Shown: piece after piece, positions 17,568 to 26,254 of the stretch | Position numbering within the stretch: position 1 is the stretch's first letter | Layout of the letters: each line of letters begins with the position of its first letter | Assembly: GCA_018058095.1 (NCBI GenBank) | Contig: JAGPCO010000026.1 | Span: 1-64,000, forward strand | DNA from: Kofleriaceae bacterium | GTDB lineage: Bacteria > Myxococcota_A > Polyangia > Haliangiales > Haliangiaceae | Length of the DNA stretch: 64,000 bases | Direction: 5' to 3' | Made by a program: the position numbers and the translations under genes | Notes under the pieces: generated by a model | Seen by the model: only the letters and a program-made list of their open reading frames with translations | Told to the model about the DNA's origin: nothing | The model's database searches: none

Positions 17568-19847
17568 ATGACCTGGCCGCTTCGTTGCCTCGTGGTGATC
17601 GCCCTGGTGGCGACCGCCCTGGCCAACACGGCCCGGGCCGAGCGCGCCGCCAGCGGCCAGGTCGTCGACGACGCCACCGGGGTCGGGCTGGCCGCGGCCA
17701 CCGTCGTCATCGGCGACGCCCAGGCCGAGACCGACGCCGACGGTCGGTTCGTGATCGACACCCTGCCGCTCGGCCGGCTCGAGGTCATCGTCGTGGCCGA
17801 GGGCTACGCGCCGTACTTCGGCTCGGCCCGGATCGGCGACACCCTGGCCATCCGGCTGTCGGCCGACGCCGCCCGCCCCGACAGCGAGGTGATCGAGGTG
17901 TCGGGCCGAGCCCCGACCGGGCCGCCGCTGCGGCTGTCGACCGCCGAGATCCGCGCCCTGCCCGGCGCCGGCAACGACGCCCTGCGCGCGCTGCAGAGCA
18001 TGCCGGGCGTCGCCCGCGCGCCGTTCGGGCTGGGCGGCCTGGCCCTGCGTGGCACCGCCCCGCGCGACACCAACGTCTACCTCGACGGCATCGAGGTGCC
18101 GCTCTTGTACCACTTCGGCGGCCTGGCCTCGTTCGTGCCGACCGCCGCGGTCGACGAGATCAGCCTGCAGCCCGGCGGCGCCAGCACCCGCTACGGACGC
18201 GGCCTGGGCGGCGTCGCGGTCATCACCTCGCGCGCCGGGCGGGGCGATCGCTGGCGCACCGGCGGCGAGCTCAGCCTCATCCACGCCGCCGCGGTGGCCG
18301 AGGGCCCGGGCCCGGCCCGCGGCAGCTGGCTGCTCGGGGTGCGCCGCTCGTACTTCGACGCCATCGTCGCCGCCGCCAACCTCGACCTGTCGCTGGCCCC
18401 GCGCTACCTCGACGCCCAGGCCCGCTGGCAGTCGGGCGACGGCCGCTGGATGGCGATCGTGTTCGCGTCCGACGACAAGCTGCGCCTGATCCGCGACCCC
18501 GACGATCCCAGCGCCGGCGGCATCGACACCAGCAACGTCAAGAGCTTCTCGTACGCGTCGCGCTTCGCCCGCCTCGGCCTGCGCTACCGCGCGGTGCGCG
18601 GCGCGACCTCGTTCTCGATCGTGCCCTCGGTCGGCATCGACGACGTCAACGGCCGCGCCAACCACAACGACATCGACAAGGGCCTGCACCGGTGGATGGT
18701 GCCGGTGTCGCTGCGGGCCGAGCTGGCGACCCCGGCCGCCGGCGGCACGCTGTCGCTCGGCGTCGATGGCGGCCTGGCCCGGCACGGCTACACCCTGCTC
18801 AACACCCCGCCGCCGAGCCCGGCCGACCCGTCGCCCGACATGCCGATCGAGCGCGGCCTGACCCGCTGGAGCGGCGACGCCGGCGTGTGGCTCGAGCAGT
18901 CGTGGTTCGCCGCGCGCGACCGGCTCGAGATCCGGCCCGGCCTGCGCGCCGACTACATGGGCCTGGCCGAGCAGGCGACGATCGATCCGCGCCTGGTCGC
19001 GATCGAGCGGCTCGGCCACGGCATCGAGCTCGAGCAGGCGATCGGCCTGTACCACTCACCGCCGCTGGTGACCGACCTCGACCCCATCTTCGGCGATCGG
19101 GTGATGCGCGGATCGACGGCGCTGCAGGGCTCGGCCGGAGCCAAGGCCGTCGTCGGCGACGCCACCGAGCTGTCGGCCACCGCGTACTACCAGGACCTGC
19201 GCCAGCTGCCGGTCGACGCCATCTCCAACGCCACCCCCATCTCCGACAACGGCGGGACCGAGTCGGGCGGGCTGCTCGGCATCAGCCGCGAGCTGGTCGA
19301 CGAGCAGTTCGGGTCGTACAGCTACCGCGAGGCCATCGGCACCGGCCACGCCTATGGGCTCGAGCTGATCGCCCGCCGCTCGGCCGGGCCGTGGACCGGC
19401 TGGCTGGCCTACACCTACGGCCGGTCGATGCGGCGCAACCCGTCGCGCGGCGACGTGCTGCTGCCGTACGTGCTCGACCAGCCGCACAGCGCGACCGCGG
19501 TCGGCGCCGTCACCCTCGGCCGCTGGCGCCTGGGCGGGCGCTTCCGCTTCACCACCGGCAACCCGTACACGCCGGTCGCCGGCACCACCGTCGACGCCGA
19601 CGGCGACGTGGTGCCCATCGACGGACCGACGCTGTCGGCCCGGCTGCCGGCGTTCTGGCAGCTCGACCTGCGGGCCGACCGGGTGTGGACCCGGCCGTGG
19701 GGCACGCTCAGCCTGTACCTCGACGTGCAGAACGTCAGCAACCGGGCCAACGCCGAGGGTGTCACCTACGACGAGACCTACACGATGCGCAGCTACACCC
19801 GCGGCCTGCCGGTCTTCCCGTCGCTCGGCCTGGAGTACATCCCGTGA
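17568..19847 (+). CDS. TonB-dependent outer-membrane receptor with N-terminal carboxypeptidase-regulatory-like domain
   Basis: A 759-aa outer-membrane protein: signal peptide 1-24, a CarboxypepD_reg-type Ig fold (about 28-100), a plug domain (about 120-225, with TRYGRGLGGV at its end) and a 22-strand-type barrel to the C-terminus (VFPSLGLEYIP). It imports a large substrate using TonB energy. No TonB/ExbBD genes are nearby. It is divergent from a PafA-type phosphatase and coupled by GTGA to a lipoprotein, which may be a surface partner. Phosphate-containing organics are a plausible but unproven cargo. Confidence 0.85.
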   Translation: MTWPLRCLVVIALVATALANTARAERAASGQVVDDATGVGLAAATVVIGDAQAETDADGRFVIDTLPLGRLEVIVVAEGYAPYFGSARIGDTLAIRLSADAARPDSEVIEVSGRAPTGPPLRLSTAEIRALPGAGNDALRALQSMPGVARAPFGLGGLALRGTAPRDTNVYLDGIEVPLLYHFGGLASFVPTAAVDEISLQPGGASTRYGRGLGGVAVITSRAGRGDRWRTGGELSLIHAAAVAEGPGPARGSWLLGVRRSYFDAIVAAANLDLSLAPRYLDAQARWQSGDGRWMAIVFASDDKLRLIRDPDDPSAGGIDTSNVKSFSYASRFARLGLRYRAVRGATSFSIVPSVGIDDVNGRANHNDIDKGLHRWMVPVSLRAELATPAAGGTLSLGVDGGLARHGYTLLNTPPPSPADPSPDMPIERGLTRWSGDAGVWLEQSWFAARDRLEIRPGLRADYMGLAEQATIDPRLVAIERLGHGIELEQAIGLYHSPPLVTDLDPIFGDRVMRGSTALQGSAGAKAVVGDATELSATAYYQDLRQLPVDAISNATPISDNGGTESGGLLGISRELVDEQFGSYSYREAIGTGHAYGLELIARRSAGPWTGWLAYTYGRSMRRNPSRGDVLLPYVLDQPHSATAVGAVTLGRWRLGGRFRFTTGNPYTPVAGTTVDADGDVVPIDGPTLSARLPAFWQLDLRADRVWTRPWGTLSLYLDVQNVSNRANAEGVTYDETYTMRSYTRGLPVFPSLGLEYIP

Positions 19848-20644
19848 GCCCACACGGCCGCGCGCGCGCGGTGGCCGTCACCGCAGCGCTGGCGGCGGCC
19901 TGCGGCGCGACGCCGCCGGCGGGGCCGGACCTTCTCGGCGCGGCCCCGGCCAGTGCCGTCCAACACGCCGCGCCGACCGACGCGGACCCCGTTGGCGCCG
20001 CGGCACCGGTGGTTCACCCCATCGTCGCCGGGGCCTGTCCGCTCCTGATCGACGACGTGTTCGCGCCGGCGCGGATCCCGCTGCGCGCGGCCCCAGTGGC
20101 CGCGCCCGACGACGACTGCCCGACCGGGTTCGATCCCGCGGCCGCCCTGGTGGCCGGCTGTGGCGACGACGACGACGACGACGACTGCCAGGCCGGGCCG
20201 GTCGGCGCCGGCGGCCGGGCCCACGCCACCCTCGACGGCCCGGGCGGCTCCGGCCGGTTCTGGGCCATCGGCCTGGCCGTCGACGCCGGCGCCGGGACCG
20301 CGCCGCGCTGGGCCTGCGTGACCGGGTCGACCGTGGGCTGGCGCCTGCTCGTCGCCGAGGCGGCGGCGCTGGCGCCGCTGCCGTGGCTGCGCGACCTCGA
20401 CGGCGACGGCGCGGTCGAGTTCATCACCTGGGGCCGGCTGCCGTTCGGACCGAGCGGCAGCGAGGTGGCCAACGCGCTCTTGCCGGTGGCCTACCAGATC
20501 ACGGCGAGCGAGCTGGTCCGGCGCGACGACCTGGCCCGCGCCGTCGCCGCGCCGGTGGCCGACGCGTACCGCCGGTTGCACGCCGACGACGGTCTGTTCC
20601 CGCCGACGTGCCGCGCCGCGGTGATCGACGCGCTGACGCGGTGA
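19844..20644 (+). CDS. Predicted lipoprotein with acidic poly-Asp segment
   Basis: The 266-aa protein has a signal with a lipobox-like AAACGAT at about residue 19, a linker, a run of seven aspartates within GCGDDDDDDDCQ (about 107) and a C-terminal domain with LRDLDGDGAVEF, which resembles a calcium-binding FG-GAP/dockerin-like loop. Cysteines at about 56, 84, 102, 112, 145 and 258 may form disulfides. The GTG start overlaps the TonB receptor stop (GTGA), so it is likely a surface partner of that receptor. The family is not recognised. Confidence 0.65.
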   Translation: MSPHGRARAVAVTAALAAACGATPPAGPDLLGAAPASAVQHAAPTDADPVGAAAPVVHPIVAGACPLLIDDVFAPARIPLRAAPVAAPDDDCPTGFDPAAALVAGCGDDDDDDDCQAGPVGAGGRAHATLDGPGGSGRFWAIGLAVDAGAGTAPRWACVTGSTVGWRLLVAEAAALAPLPWLRDLDGDGAVEFITWGRLPFGPSGSEVANALLPVAYQITASELVRRDDLARAVAAPVADAYRRLHADDGLFPPTCRAAVIDALTR

Positions 20645-20670
20645 GACGGCGCGTGTCGCGTGTGTCGCGC

Positions 20671-20716
20671 GGGCACGGAGCGGGCACGGGCACGGGCACG
20701 GGCACGGGCACGGGAG
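20671..20716. repeat. Hexanucleotide tandem repeat (gggcac)n
   Basis: About seven head-to-tail copies of gggcac, some imperfect, between a stop codon and a hairpin. No coding role. It may be slippage-prone. Confidence 0.8.
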
Positions 20717-20760
20717 CAGGGCGCGAGAAACGCCGCTGCGCGGCGTTTCTCAGCGCCCTG
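20717..20760. terminator. Long bidirectional hairpin between convergent genes
   Basis: The arms cagggcgc-gagaaacgccgc and gcggcgtttctc-agcgccctg pair over about 20 bp with one bulged base. The hairpin ends next to the stop codon at 20761, between convergent genes, and reads as A-rich on one strand and T-rich on the other, so it could stop transcripts from both sides. Confidence 0.65.
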
Positions 20761-21759
20761 CTAGAGCATGCGGATCGGGGCGGCCAGCGCGACCTCGACC
20801 CGCTGGTGATGCCCCAGCAGCTCGCCGCCGGCCTCGAACGCGACCGGGGCGCTGAGCTCGATCTCGATGCGGTCGGCCAGGAAGTCGTGGGTCTGGTCGG
20901 TGAAGTACCGGCCGCGGAAGGCGGCCGGGGCGTGGCGCAGGATCTCCAGCACGCCGGCGTCGCTGGCGCGGACCTGGAAGCGGTCGCCGACGCTGCTGGC
21001 GAAGGTGAACATGCGCAGGCCGAACCCGAAGTACGGGATGGTGGCGCACGCGGCCAGCGTACACGGCCCGCTCCACATCACCGCGCCCGCCGGCACCTCG
21101 CGCACCAGGGCTGCGTCCGCGCCCCGCACCTCGCGCGCCGGCGTGCCGAGGTTACGCAGCGTGACCTCGGGCCGGTCCGACAGCATCCACAGCGGCGCCG
21201 AGCGCAGCGCGACCGAGGCGGCGTAGCGGGCGCGCGGGCCGAGCACGCCGCGCACCAGCGGGATGCGATCGATGGCGGCCGACACGTCGCGCTGATCCTC
21301 GAGCAGCTGGGCGTCGATGCCGAAGCCGCAGAACGGCGTGCGCACGCCCAGGACCGACAGCGTGCGCACCGCCACCGGCGTACGCGCCGGGTCGATCAGC
21401 TGGGCCAGCCGCGCCGGCAGCGCCCGCGCCAGCCCGGGGTCGAGATCGCGCAGGGCGCGCGCGAAGGCGTTGCCAGTGCCGAGCGGGACGACCGCCACCG
21501 TCGGCTCGGCCACGCCGGCGCCGCGACAGGCCTCGGCCAGCAGGGTCAGGCCCATCACCACCGTGCCGTCGCCGCCGGCCAGGCCGAGCACGTCGAGGCC
21601 GGTCGCGACCAGCCGGCGGATCTCGGCGCGGGCGTGGTCGAGGCTGGTGGTCTCGACCACCGTCACCCCGGCCGCGGCGGCGCGGCTCAGCGCCCGGCGC
21701 TCGCCGCCGCCCAGGCCGCGGGCGCGGGCGTTGACGATGAGCGCGACGCGCCGGGCCAC
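20761..21759 (-). CDS. Diacylglycerol/lipid kinase family protein (DagK_cat)
   Basis: A 332-aa lipid kinase of the YegS/BmrU type: VALIVNARARG at the start, LAGGDGTVVMG (the GGDGT nucleotide motif) at about 62-72, and PLGTGNAFAR at about 93-102, then a beta-rich C-terminal domain. It phosphorylates a diacylglycerol-like or sphingoid-like lipid at the membrane. The GTG start has TAGGGT 6 bp upstream. It lies downstream of a hydrolase gene on the same strand but with its own promoter. Confidence 0.85.
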   Translation of the reverse strand: MARRVALIVNARARGLGGGERRALSRAAAAGVTVVETTSLDHARAEIRRLVATGLDVLGLAGGDGTVVMGLTLLAEACRGAGVAEPTVAVVPLGTGNAFARALRDLDPGLARALPARLAQLIDPARTPVAVRTLSVLGVRTPFCGFGIDAQLLEDQRDVSAAIDRIPLVRGVLGPRARYAASVALRSAPLWMLSDRPEVTLRNLGTPAREVRGADAALVREVPAGAVMWSGPCTLAACATIPYFGFGLRMFTFASSVGDRFQVRASDAGVLEILRHAPAAFRGRYFTDQTHDFLADRIEIELSAPVAFEAGGELLGHHQRVEVALAAPIRML

Positions 21760-21765
21760 CGCCGC

Positions 21766-21771
21766 ACCCTA
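21766..21771 (-). promoter_or_regulatory. -10-like hexamer of the lipid kinase gene
   Basis: Minus strand TAGGGT, 6 bp before the GTG at 21759; supports that start and a leaderless transcript. Confidence 0.55.
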
Positions 21772-21815
21772 CCCGACCCGGTGCGCGACTTCACGAAATC
21801 ACCCCGGTGCCCGAC

Positions 21816-22643
21816 TCAGCGGTCCGCCAGGCCGGCCTCACGCGCCAGCGCCCGCACCGCCGCCGCCGTCGCCGCCGGCTGGTCGATCATCGGCCAGTGC
21901 CCGCTGCCGTCGATGGCGGTCCAGCGCGCGCCAGCCGCGTCCAGCAGCTGGCGCGAACGCGCGCAACACCCGCCCGGCGTGCCGGCCAGGTACACGCTCG
22001 GCACCGGTAACGCGGCCAGGCGCGCGGCCAGGTCCTCGGCCGTGCTCATCGTCACCAGGTCGACGGCGTGACGGTGCAGCACCGCCGGATCGGCGAACGC
22101 CATGCTGGCGGCGTAGCCGCGCAGCGCCGCGTCGGCGCCGGGCCCGACCCCGGCCCGGTCGGCCACCCGGCCACGCATCGCCGCCAGCGCCGCCTCGTCG
22201 AACTGCGCCGCCGGCACCGCCGCCGCCTGACCGCTGAAGGTGCAGTCGCCCAGCGACAGGTTGCCGTCGAGGTTGGCGACCGCCGCCAGCGCCGCCGGGG
22301 CGCACTCGGCCCACAACGTGGCGATCACCCCGCCCATCGAGTGGCCGACCACCATCACCCGCGGGTCGCCCCACCAGCGCGCCAGGTGTGCCGCCACCTC
22401 GGCCAGGCCCTGGGCCTCACCGGCGCCCGGCCACGCCGCCCGGCCATACCCGGGCAGATCGACGACGACGTGGCGCAGCCCGGCCAGCGCCGGCTCGGCC
22501 AGCAGCGGCAACCAGCACCGGCCCGACTCGCCCAGGCCGTGCACGTACACCACCGGCGCCCCGGCCGGGTCGCCGTACTCACGCACCACCAGCCCGGCCT
22601 CGATCGACTGCCGCCACGGTCGCATGACCGGAGTGTGCACCAC
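21816..22643 (-). CDS. Alpha/beta-hydrolase fold protein
   Basis: Up to 275 aa. VVYVHGLGESGRCW is the oxyanion-hole HG region, VVGHSMGGVI holds the nucleophile Ser, and GSGHWPMID the catalytic His; the acid is probably in the VYLAGT region. The fold fits small-molecule esterases or C-C hydrolases; the substrate is unknown. Start choices are GTG at 22643 or ATG at 22625, both plausible. It follows the small secreted-protein gene by 16 bp, so the two are probably one operon. Confidence 0.8.
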   Translation of the reverse strand: MVHTPVMRPWRQSIEAGLVVREYGDPAGAPVVYVHGLGESGRCWLPLLAEPALAGLRHVVVDLPGYGRAAWPGAGEAQGLAEVAAHLARWWGDPRVMVVGHSMGGVIATLWAECAPAALAAVANLDGNLSLGDCTFSGQAAAVPAAQFDEAALAAMRGRVADRAGVGPGADAALRGYAASMAFADPAVLHRHAVDLVTMSTAEDLAARLAALPVPSVYLAGTPGGCCARSRQLLDAAGARWTAIDGSGHWPMIDQPAATAAAVRALAREAGLADR

Positions 22644-22659
22644 CGAGCCGAGGTTCAGG

Positions 22660-23076
22660 TCAGCACGGGCCGGTCGACGGCGTCAGCTCGGGCCGCCACA
22701 CCACGCCGGGGCCGTCGATGACCAAGGGCGCATGGGCACAGGCCACCACCCGCGGCGCCGGGCCGTCGGTCAAGGCCCGGGCCCGGACCCAGTACGAGCC
22801 GAGCTGCTCGACGGTGAGGTCGAGCCGGTCGAGCACACACGGCACGCCGACCTGGCGAGACCGCCCGCTGCGCGCCTCCAGTTCGACCACCACCCGCTCG
22901 GCCTGCCCACACAGGCGCGGCGGCCACAGGATGACCAGGGTGAACGCGCCGGCGTCGGCGCCGCCGCGGTCGCGCCCGATCTCCGAGGGGATGGTGTCGG
23001 CGCATGACGCGCCGCCGCCGGCGCCGACGACCGAGAGGATGGAGAAGGCCAGCCACGAGGTGATGACGTGTTTCAT
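22660..23076 (-). CDS. Small secreted protein of unknown function
   Basis: A 138-aa protein starting MKHVITSWLAF with a signal peptide and a lipobox-like GASCAD at about residue 25, followed by one beta-rich domain with four cysteines (FTLVILWPPRLCG, VRARAL). The ATG at 23076 is preferred over an upstream start because it begins the signal and is preceded by a purine-rich AGAGGGG. The family is not recognised; the beta pattern suggests an Ig-like fold. Confidence 0.65.
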   Translation of the reverse strand: MKHVITSWLAFSILSVVGAGGGASCADTIPSEIGRDRGGADAGAFTLVILWPPRLCGQAERVVVELEARSGRSRQVGVPCVLDRLDLTVEQLGSYWVRARALTDGPAPRVVACAHAPLVIDGPGVVWRPELTPSTGPC

Positions 23077-23221
23077 GCCGGCCCCTCTGAGCAACCGCGA
23101 GACCAGGCGCCACCCTCAAGGAATCCGATGACCTGGCACCACGCGCGGCCGCAGATCGGACGCCGCCGGACAACGCACTGTCCCGCCCGTCCGGGCCCTG
23201 GCCTTTTGCCCTCCCGCGCGG

Positions 23222-23227
23222 CATAGT
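23222..23227 (+). promoter_or_regulatory. -10-like hexamer of the selenoprotein gene
   Basis: CATAGT ends 8 bp before the ATG at 23236. It differs from TATAGT by one base. Confidence 0.4.
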
Positions 23228-23235
23228 GCCGCTCC

Positions 23236-24357
23236 ATGACGCGCCCTCGCTCCACCGTTGGCACCGCGCTGTGTGCGGTCCTGGCCGCCGCGGCCGTGAC
23301 CGCCTGCAAGCCCGACCAGAAGAAGATCGATCAGCAGATCGCGACCAAGGTCGGCGAGGCCACCAGCCAGATCGAGCAGAAGCTCGAGCAGATGGTCCAG
23401 GACAAGGTCGAGGCCCGCCTCAACCAGGTCATGGGCGGCGCGGTCGACCAGAAGATCGCCCAGCAGGTCGGCCAGAAGATCGAGGGCAGCATGCTCGATC
23501 AGAAGGTCTCGACCGCGCTCGACAGCAACATCGCCCAGCGCATCGACAAGCTGGTCGACGCCAAGCTCGGCGCCGGCATGAGCGCGCGCCTGGCCAAGCT
23601 GGAGGAGACGGTCGGCACGCGCGGCGAGGCGCTGGCCTTCCTCGACAAGGTGTACCAGCAGCAGAAGGCCCAGGCCGAGGCCGAGGAGGCGCGCGAGCCG
23701 GCGCCCGACGCGGTGTTCGCGGTCAACATCGACGGCAACCAGATCGACGGCCCGACCAGCGGCGCCTACGTGACAATCATCGAGGCGTGGGACTTCGCTT
23801 GACCCTACTGCCAGAGGGTCGGTCAGACCCTCAAGGAGCTGGTCAAGGAGTACGGCGGCAAGGTGCGCGTCGCGTACAAGAACATGGTCGTGCACCCCGA
23901 CACCGCGATGACCGGCCACAAGGCCGCGTGCGCGGCCGGGCGGCAGGGCAAGTTCATGGAGTTCAAGACGCTCTTCTGGGAGGAGGGCTTCGGCGCCTAC
24001 GCGTCGAGCCGCGATCCGTCGAAGATGAACGAGGCGGCGGTGACGGCCATGGCGCAGAAGCTCGGCCTCGACGTGGCCAAGTTCAGCGCCGACCTCAAGG
24101 GGCCTGACTGTGCCAAGCGCATCGAGGACGACATGGCCGAGCTCGGCAAGTTCGGCGTGCAGGCCACCCCGAGCTTCTTCATCAACGGCACGATGATCCC
24201 CGGCGCGCTGCCGCCCGAGCAGTTCAAGGCGATCATCGACGAGAAGCTGAAGATCGCCCAGGCCTCGGGAGTCCCCGCCGCCAAGTACTACCAGGCGGAG
24301 ATCATGGCCAAGGGCGAGAAGAAGTTCCGCTCGAAGAAGGCGCCCAAGCCGAAGTGA
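23236..24357 (+). CDS. Selenocysteine-containing DsbA-like thioredoxin-fold lipoprotein (in-frame TGA read as Sec189)
   Basis: One reading frame runs from the ATG to 24357 (373 residues), interrupted only by TGA at 23800-23802. The first part has a lipoprotein signal (VTACKP, Cys 24), a coiled-coil-like segment (about 30-150) and then VTIIEAWDFA directly before the TGA. After it comes PYCQRV and a complete DsbA-type domain ending with the cis-Pro loop QATPSFFING (P312). DsbA relatives have DFxCPYC here, so the TGA replaces the first, nucleophilic Cys of CPYC, giving Sec-Pro-Tyr-Cys. A 7-bp hairpin at 23814-23832 has the features of a bacterial SECIS. Simple termination would leave a lipoprotein with no catalytic domain. 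The role would be disulfide or peroxide chemistry in the envelope. The genes selA, selB, selC and selD must be elsewhere. Confidence 0.88.
23814..23832 (+). promoter_or_regulatory. Bacterial SECIS element downstream of the Sec TGA
   Basis: The stem gagggtc / gaccctc pairs perfectly over 7 bp with a GGTCA loop. Eighteen bases separate the TGA from the loop GGTC. As I recall the E. coli fdhF SECIS, it has the same GGUC in its apical loop at the same 18-base distance, and the known bacterial rule puts the loop G about 16-37 bases after the UGA. A shifted pairing (gaccct 23801-23806 with agggtc 23815-23820) could compete. Confidence 0.85.
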
Positions 24358-24393
24358 ACGACGGCGAGCCGGCCGCCGGCTCGCCAGCTCCGG

Positions 24394-24873
24394 TCAGCGC
24401 TTGCCGCCGCCGCGCTCCCCGGCGCGGCCGGGCAAGGTGCCGGCGCCGCTGCGGCGGCGCCCCGGCACGGTCGGCGTGGCGGCGCGGCGCTGGCCGCGCA
24501 GCGCGCTCGGCGCCACCAGGTCGGGCGCCTGGTCGGGCTCGACCGTCGGCGTGGTCGGCGCCGCCGACGCCACCTCGGCGTCCTCGGCGGCATGCGCCGC
24601 CAGCCGCGCCGCCAGGCCGAGCGGGGCGGTGGTCGAGCCGGGCTTGGCCCCAGGCGCGGGCGCGCTGGCGGGCGCGGCCCCGGCGGCGCGGACGAAGCCG
24701 ACGAAGGCCATGCCAGGCCGGCGCGAGGCGTCGGTGGTGACGAAGTGGATGCGATCGAGGTGCCAGCCCTGGGTCACCCACTCGTTGACACACTCCTCGA
24801 GGGTGTCGTCGGTCACCACCGACAGCTCGACGAACTTGTACGGGCCGATGACCCGCGGCGCCGGCGCGCTCAC
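24394..24873 (-). CDS. DUF4177-like protein
   Basis: A 159-aa protein. Residues 10-62 (YKFVELSVV, LNEWVTQGWHLDRIHFV-type pattern, FVGFVR) match the small DUF4177 fold, followed by a Pro/Ala/Arg-rich disordered tail that ends RGGGKR. No catalytic residues are seen. The GTG start overlaps the stop of the DUF192 lipoprotein gene (GTGA), so the two are co-translated. Confidence 0.65.
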   Translation of the reverse strand: MSAPAPRVIGPYKFVELSVVTDDTLEECVNEWVTQGWHLDRIHFVTTDASRRPGMAFVGFVRAAGAAPASAPAPGAKPGSTTAPLGLAARLAAHAAEDAEVASAAPTTPTVEPDQAPDLVAPSALRGQRRAATPTVPGRRRSGAGTLPGRAGERGGGKR

Positions 24874-25439
24874 GGCGCCGGGCTCCGCGCCGGCACGCCG
24901 TCGAACCGGGCCCGGGCCCCGGCGCCGACGCCGTGCGCCGCGGCCCAGCCGCCGTTGACCTCGAGCACGTACGACGACGGTCGGTCGACGTGGCGCGAGG
25001 TCTCGGTCCGCGGCTCGGCCTGGGCCACCACGCCGACCACCTCGAGCTCCTTGTTGATGAACAGCATGTCGAGCGGAATGAGGGTGTTGCGCATCCAGAA
25101 GCGCTGGACGTCCTCGTCGGGCATGAGGAACAACATGCCGGCGTCGGGCGCCAGGTACTCGCGGTACATCAGGCCGCGCTGGATGGCGGCCGGGGTCGAC
25201 ACCACCTCGACCCCGACGGTGACCTCGCCCTGGCTGCCGGTGAGGATCACCTTGGCTGGCAGCGCCGCGCCCTGGCCCGGCGGCGTCGACGGGCCAGCGC
25301 TGCCGGCGGGTGGTGGGGAGGTCACGGCCGGGGCCCCGGCCGGCTCACCCCGGCTGCTGCAACCGACCAGCGCGGCCAGCGCGAGCGCGGCCAGCACGCC
25401 CCGACCGGGACCAGAGACGACAGGCGTGGGTGCGAGCAC
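24870..25439 (-). CDS. DUF192-family lipoprotein
   Basis: A 189-aa protein with a lipobox-like LVGCSS at about residue 27, a Pro/Gly/Ala linker, then a DUF192 domain (about 63-175): IQRGLMYREYLAPDAGMLF, FWMRNTLIPLDMLF and VLEVNGG are the family signatures. DUF192 proteins are small beta-barrel proteins in the envelope of unknown function. The GTG at 25439 is supported by TAGCGT 6 bp upstream. It is divergent from hemD with start codons 81 bp apart. Confidence 0.85.
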   Translation of the reverse strand: MLAPTPVVSGPGRGVLAALALAALVGCSSRGEPAGAPAVTSPPPAGSAGPSTPPGQGAALPAKVILTGSQGEVTVGVEVVSTPAAIQRGLMYREYLAPDAGMLFLMPDEDVQRFWMRNTLIPLDMLFINKELEVVGVVAQAEPRTETSRHVDRPSSYVLEVNGGWAAAHGVGAGARARFDGVPARSPAP

Positions 25440-25445
25440 CCCCGG

Positions 25446-25451
25446 ACGCTA
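25446..25451 (-). promoter_or_regulatory. -10-like hexamer of the DUF192 gene
   Basis: Minus strand TAGCGT, 6 bp before the GTG at 25439. Confidence 0.55.
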
Positions 25452-25507
25452 CAACGTCGGCGCCGCGCCGGCCAGCGCGGGCGGGCGGCTGGCGCGGCGC
25501 GATCGGC

Positions 25508-25513
25508 TACCAT
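25508..25513 (+). promoter_or_regulatory. -10-like hexamer of hemD
   Basis: TACCAT, 6 bp before the GTG at 25520; predicts a leaderless hemDB mRNA. Confidence 0.55.
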
Positions 25514-25519
25514 CCTCGG

Positions 25520-26254
25520 GTGCGCGTCGCCCTGACCCGAGCCGCCGCCGCCGCCGCGCCGTACCAGGCCGCGCTGGCGGCCATCGGCGTCGACGCGATC
25601 GCGGTCGCGGTGACCACCACGGTGCCGGCCAGCGCGACCGAGCAGGCCGCGCTGCGGGTGGCGGCGCGGGCCGGCCATGACGCCATCGTCGTCGCCAGCG
25701 CCAGCGCGGCGCGGGCCCTGGCCGCGGCGCTGGCGGGGACCGTGCCGGCCGGCGCGGTGTGGGCGGTCGGCCCGGCCACCGCCGCCGCCCTGGCCGAGCA
25801 CGGGGTGGCGGCCCGGGTCCCGCAGCGGGCCGACGCGCTCGGTCTGGCCGCCGAGCTGCTGGCCCAGGCGCCGCGCCCGCGCCAGGTGCTGGTGCCACGC
25901 GCCGAGGGTGGGCGCGACGAGCTGCTCGACGCCCTGCGCGCGGCCGGGGTCGAGGTCGACGATCGGGTCGCCTATCGCACGGTGGCGTGTCCGGTCGACG
26001 CCGCGGTCGAGGCCGTGCTGGCCGACGCCGCCAGCGGCCGGCTGGGCGCGCTCATCGCCTTCGCGCCGTCGCAGGTGCTGGCGCTGGCCCAGCTCGGCGC
26101 GGCCCCGGCGCCGGGGTGCCGGCTGGTCGCCATCGGCGCCACCACCGCCGCCGCCTGGCAGGCCCGCTTCGGCCGGGTCGACGCCGTCGCCGACGCGCCG
26201 ACCCCGGCTGGAGTAGCCAACGCGGTCGCCACGTTGTATCCACGGCGGGCATGA
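25520..26254 (+). CDS. hemD: Uroporphyrinogen-III synthase
   Basis: A 244-aa two-lobed protein with the weakly conserved HemD pattern: VALTRA at the start, [22 protein letters not shown] in lobe one, [16 protein letters not shown] and VAYRTV, then IAFAPSQVL and [11 protein letters not shown] in lobe two. It closes and rearranges hydroxymethylbilane to uroporphyrinogen III in heme/siroheme/cobalamin synthesis. Its stop overlaps the hemB start by ATGA, which strongly supports the assignment. hemC and hemA are not in the window. Confidence 0.85.
   Translation: MRVALTRAAAAAAPYQAALAAIGVDAIAVAVTTTVPASATEQAALRVAARAGHDAIVVASASAARALAAALAGTVPAGAVWAVGPATAAALAEHGVAARVPQRADALGLAAELLAQAPRPRQVLVPRAEGGRDELLDALRAAGVEVDDRVAYRTVACPVDAAVEAVLADAASGRLGALIAFAPSQVLALAQLGAAPAPGCRLVAIGATTAAAWQARFGRVDAVADAPTPAGVANAVATLYPRRA

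Noticed and set aside
15683-20644. A 1653-codon open frame on the plus strand across the PafA and TonB regions
   Set aside because: It is a shadow of real genes in a GC-rich genome: mostly Arg/Ala/Gly/Pro, no domains. Its end shares the frame of the lipoprotein at 19844, which is the true gene.
20681-20716. CRISPR-like array from the repeated gggcac units
   Set aside because: Units are 6 bp head-to-tail with no spacers.
23800-23802. The in-frame TGA as a plain nonsense mutation or sequencing error
   Set aside because: It falls exactly on the first active-site Cys, is followed by a perfect hairpin at the right distance, and the downstream frame is intact. It remains the main alternative, noted in the finding.
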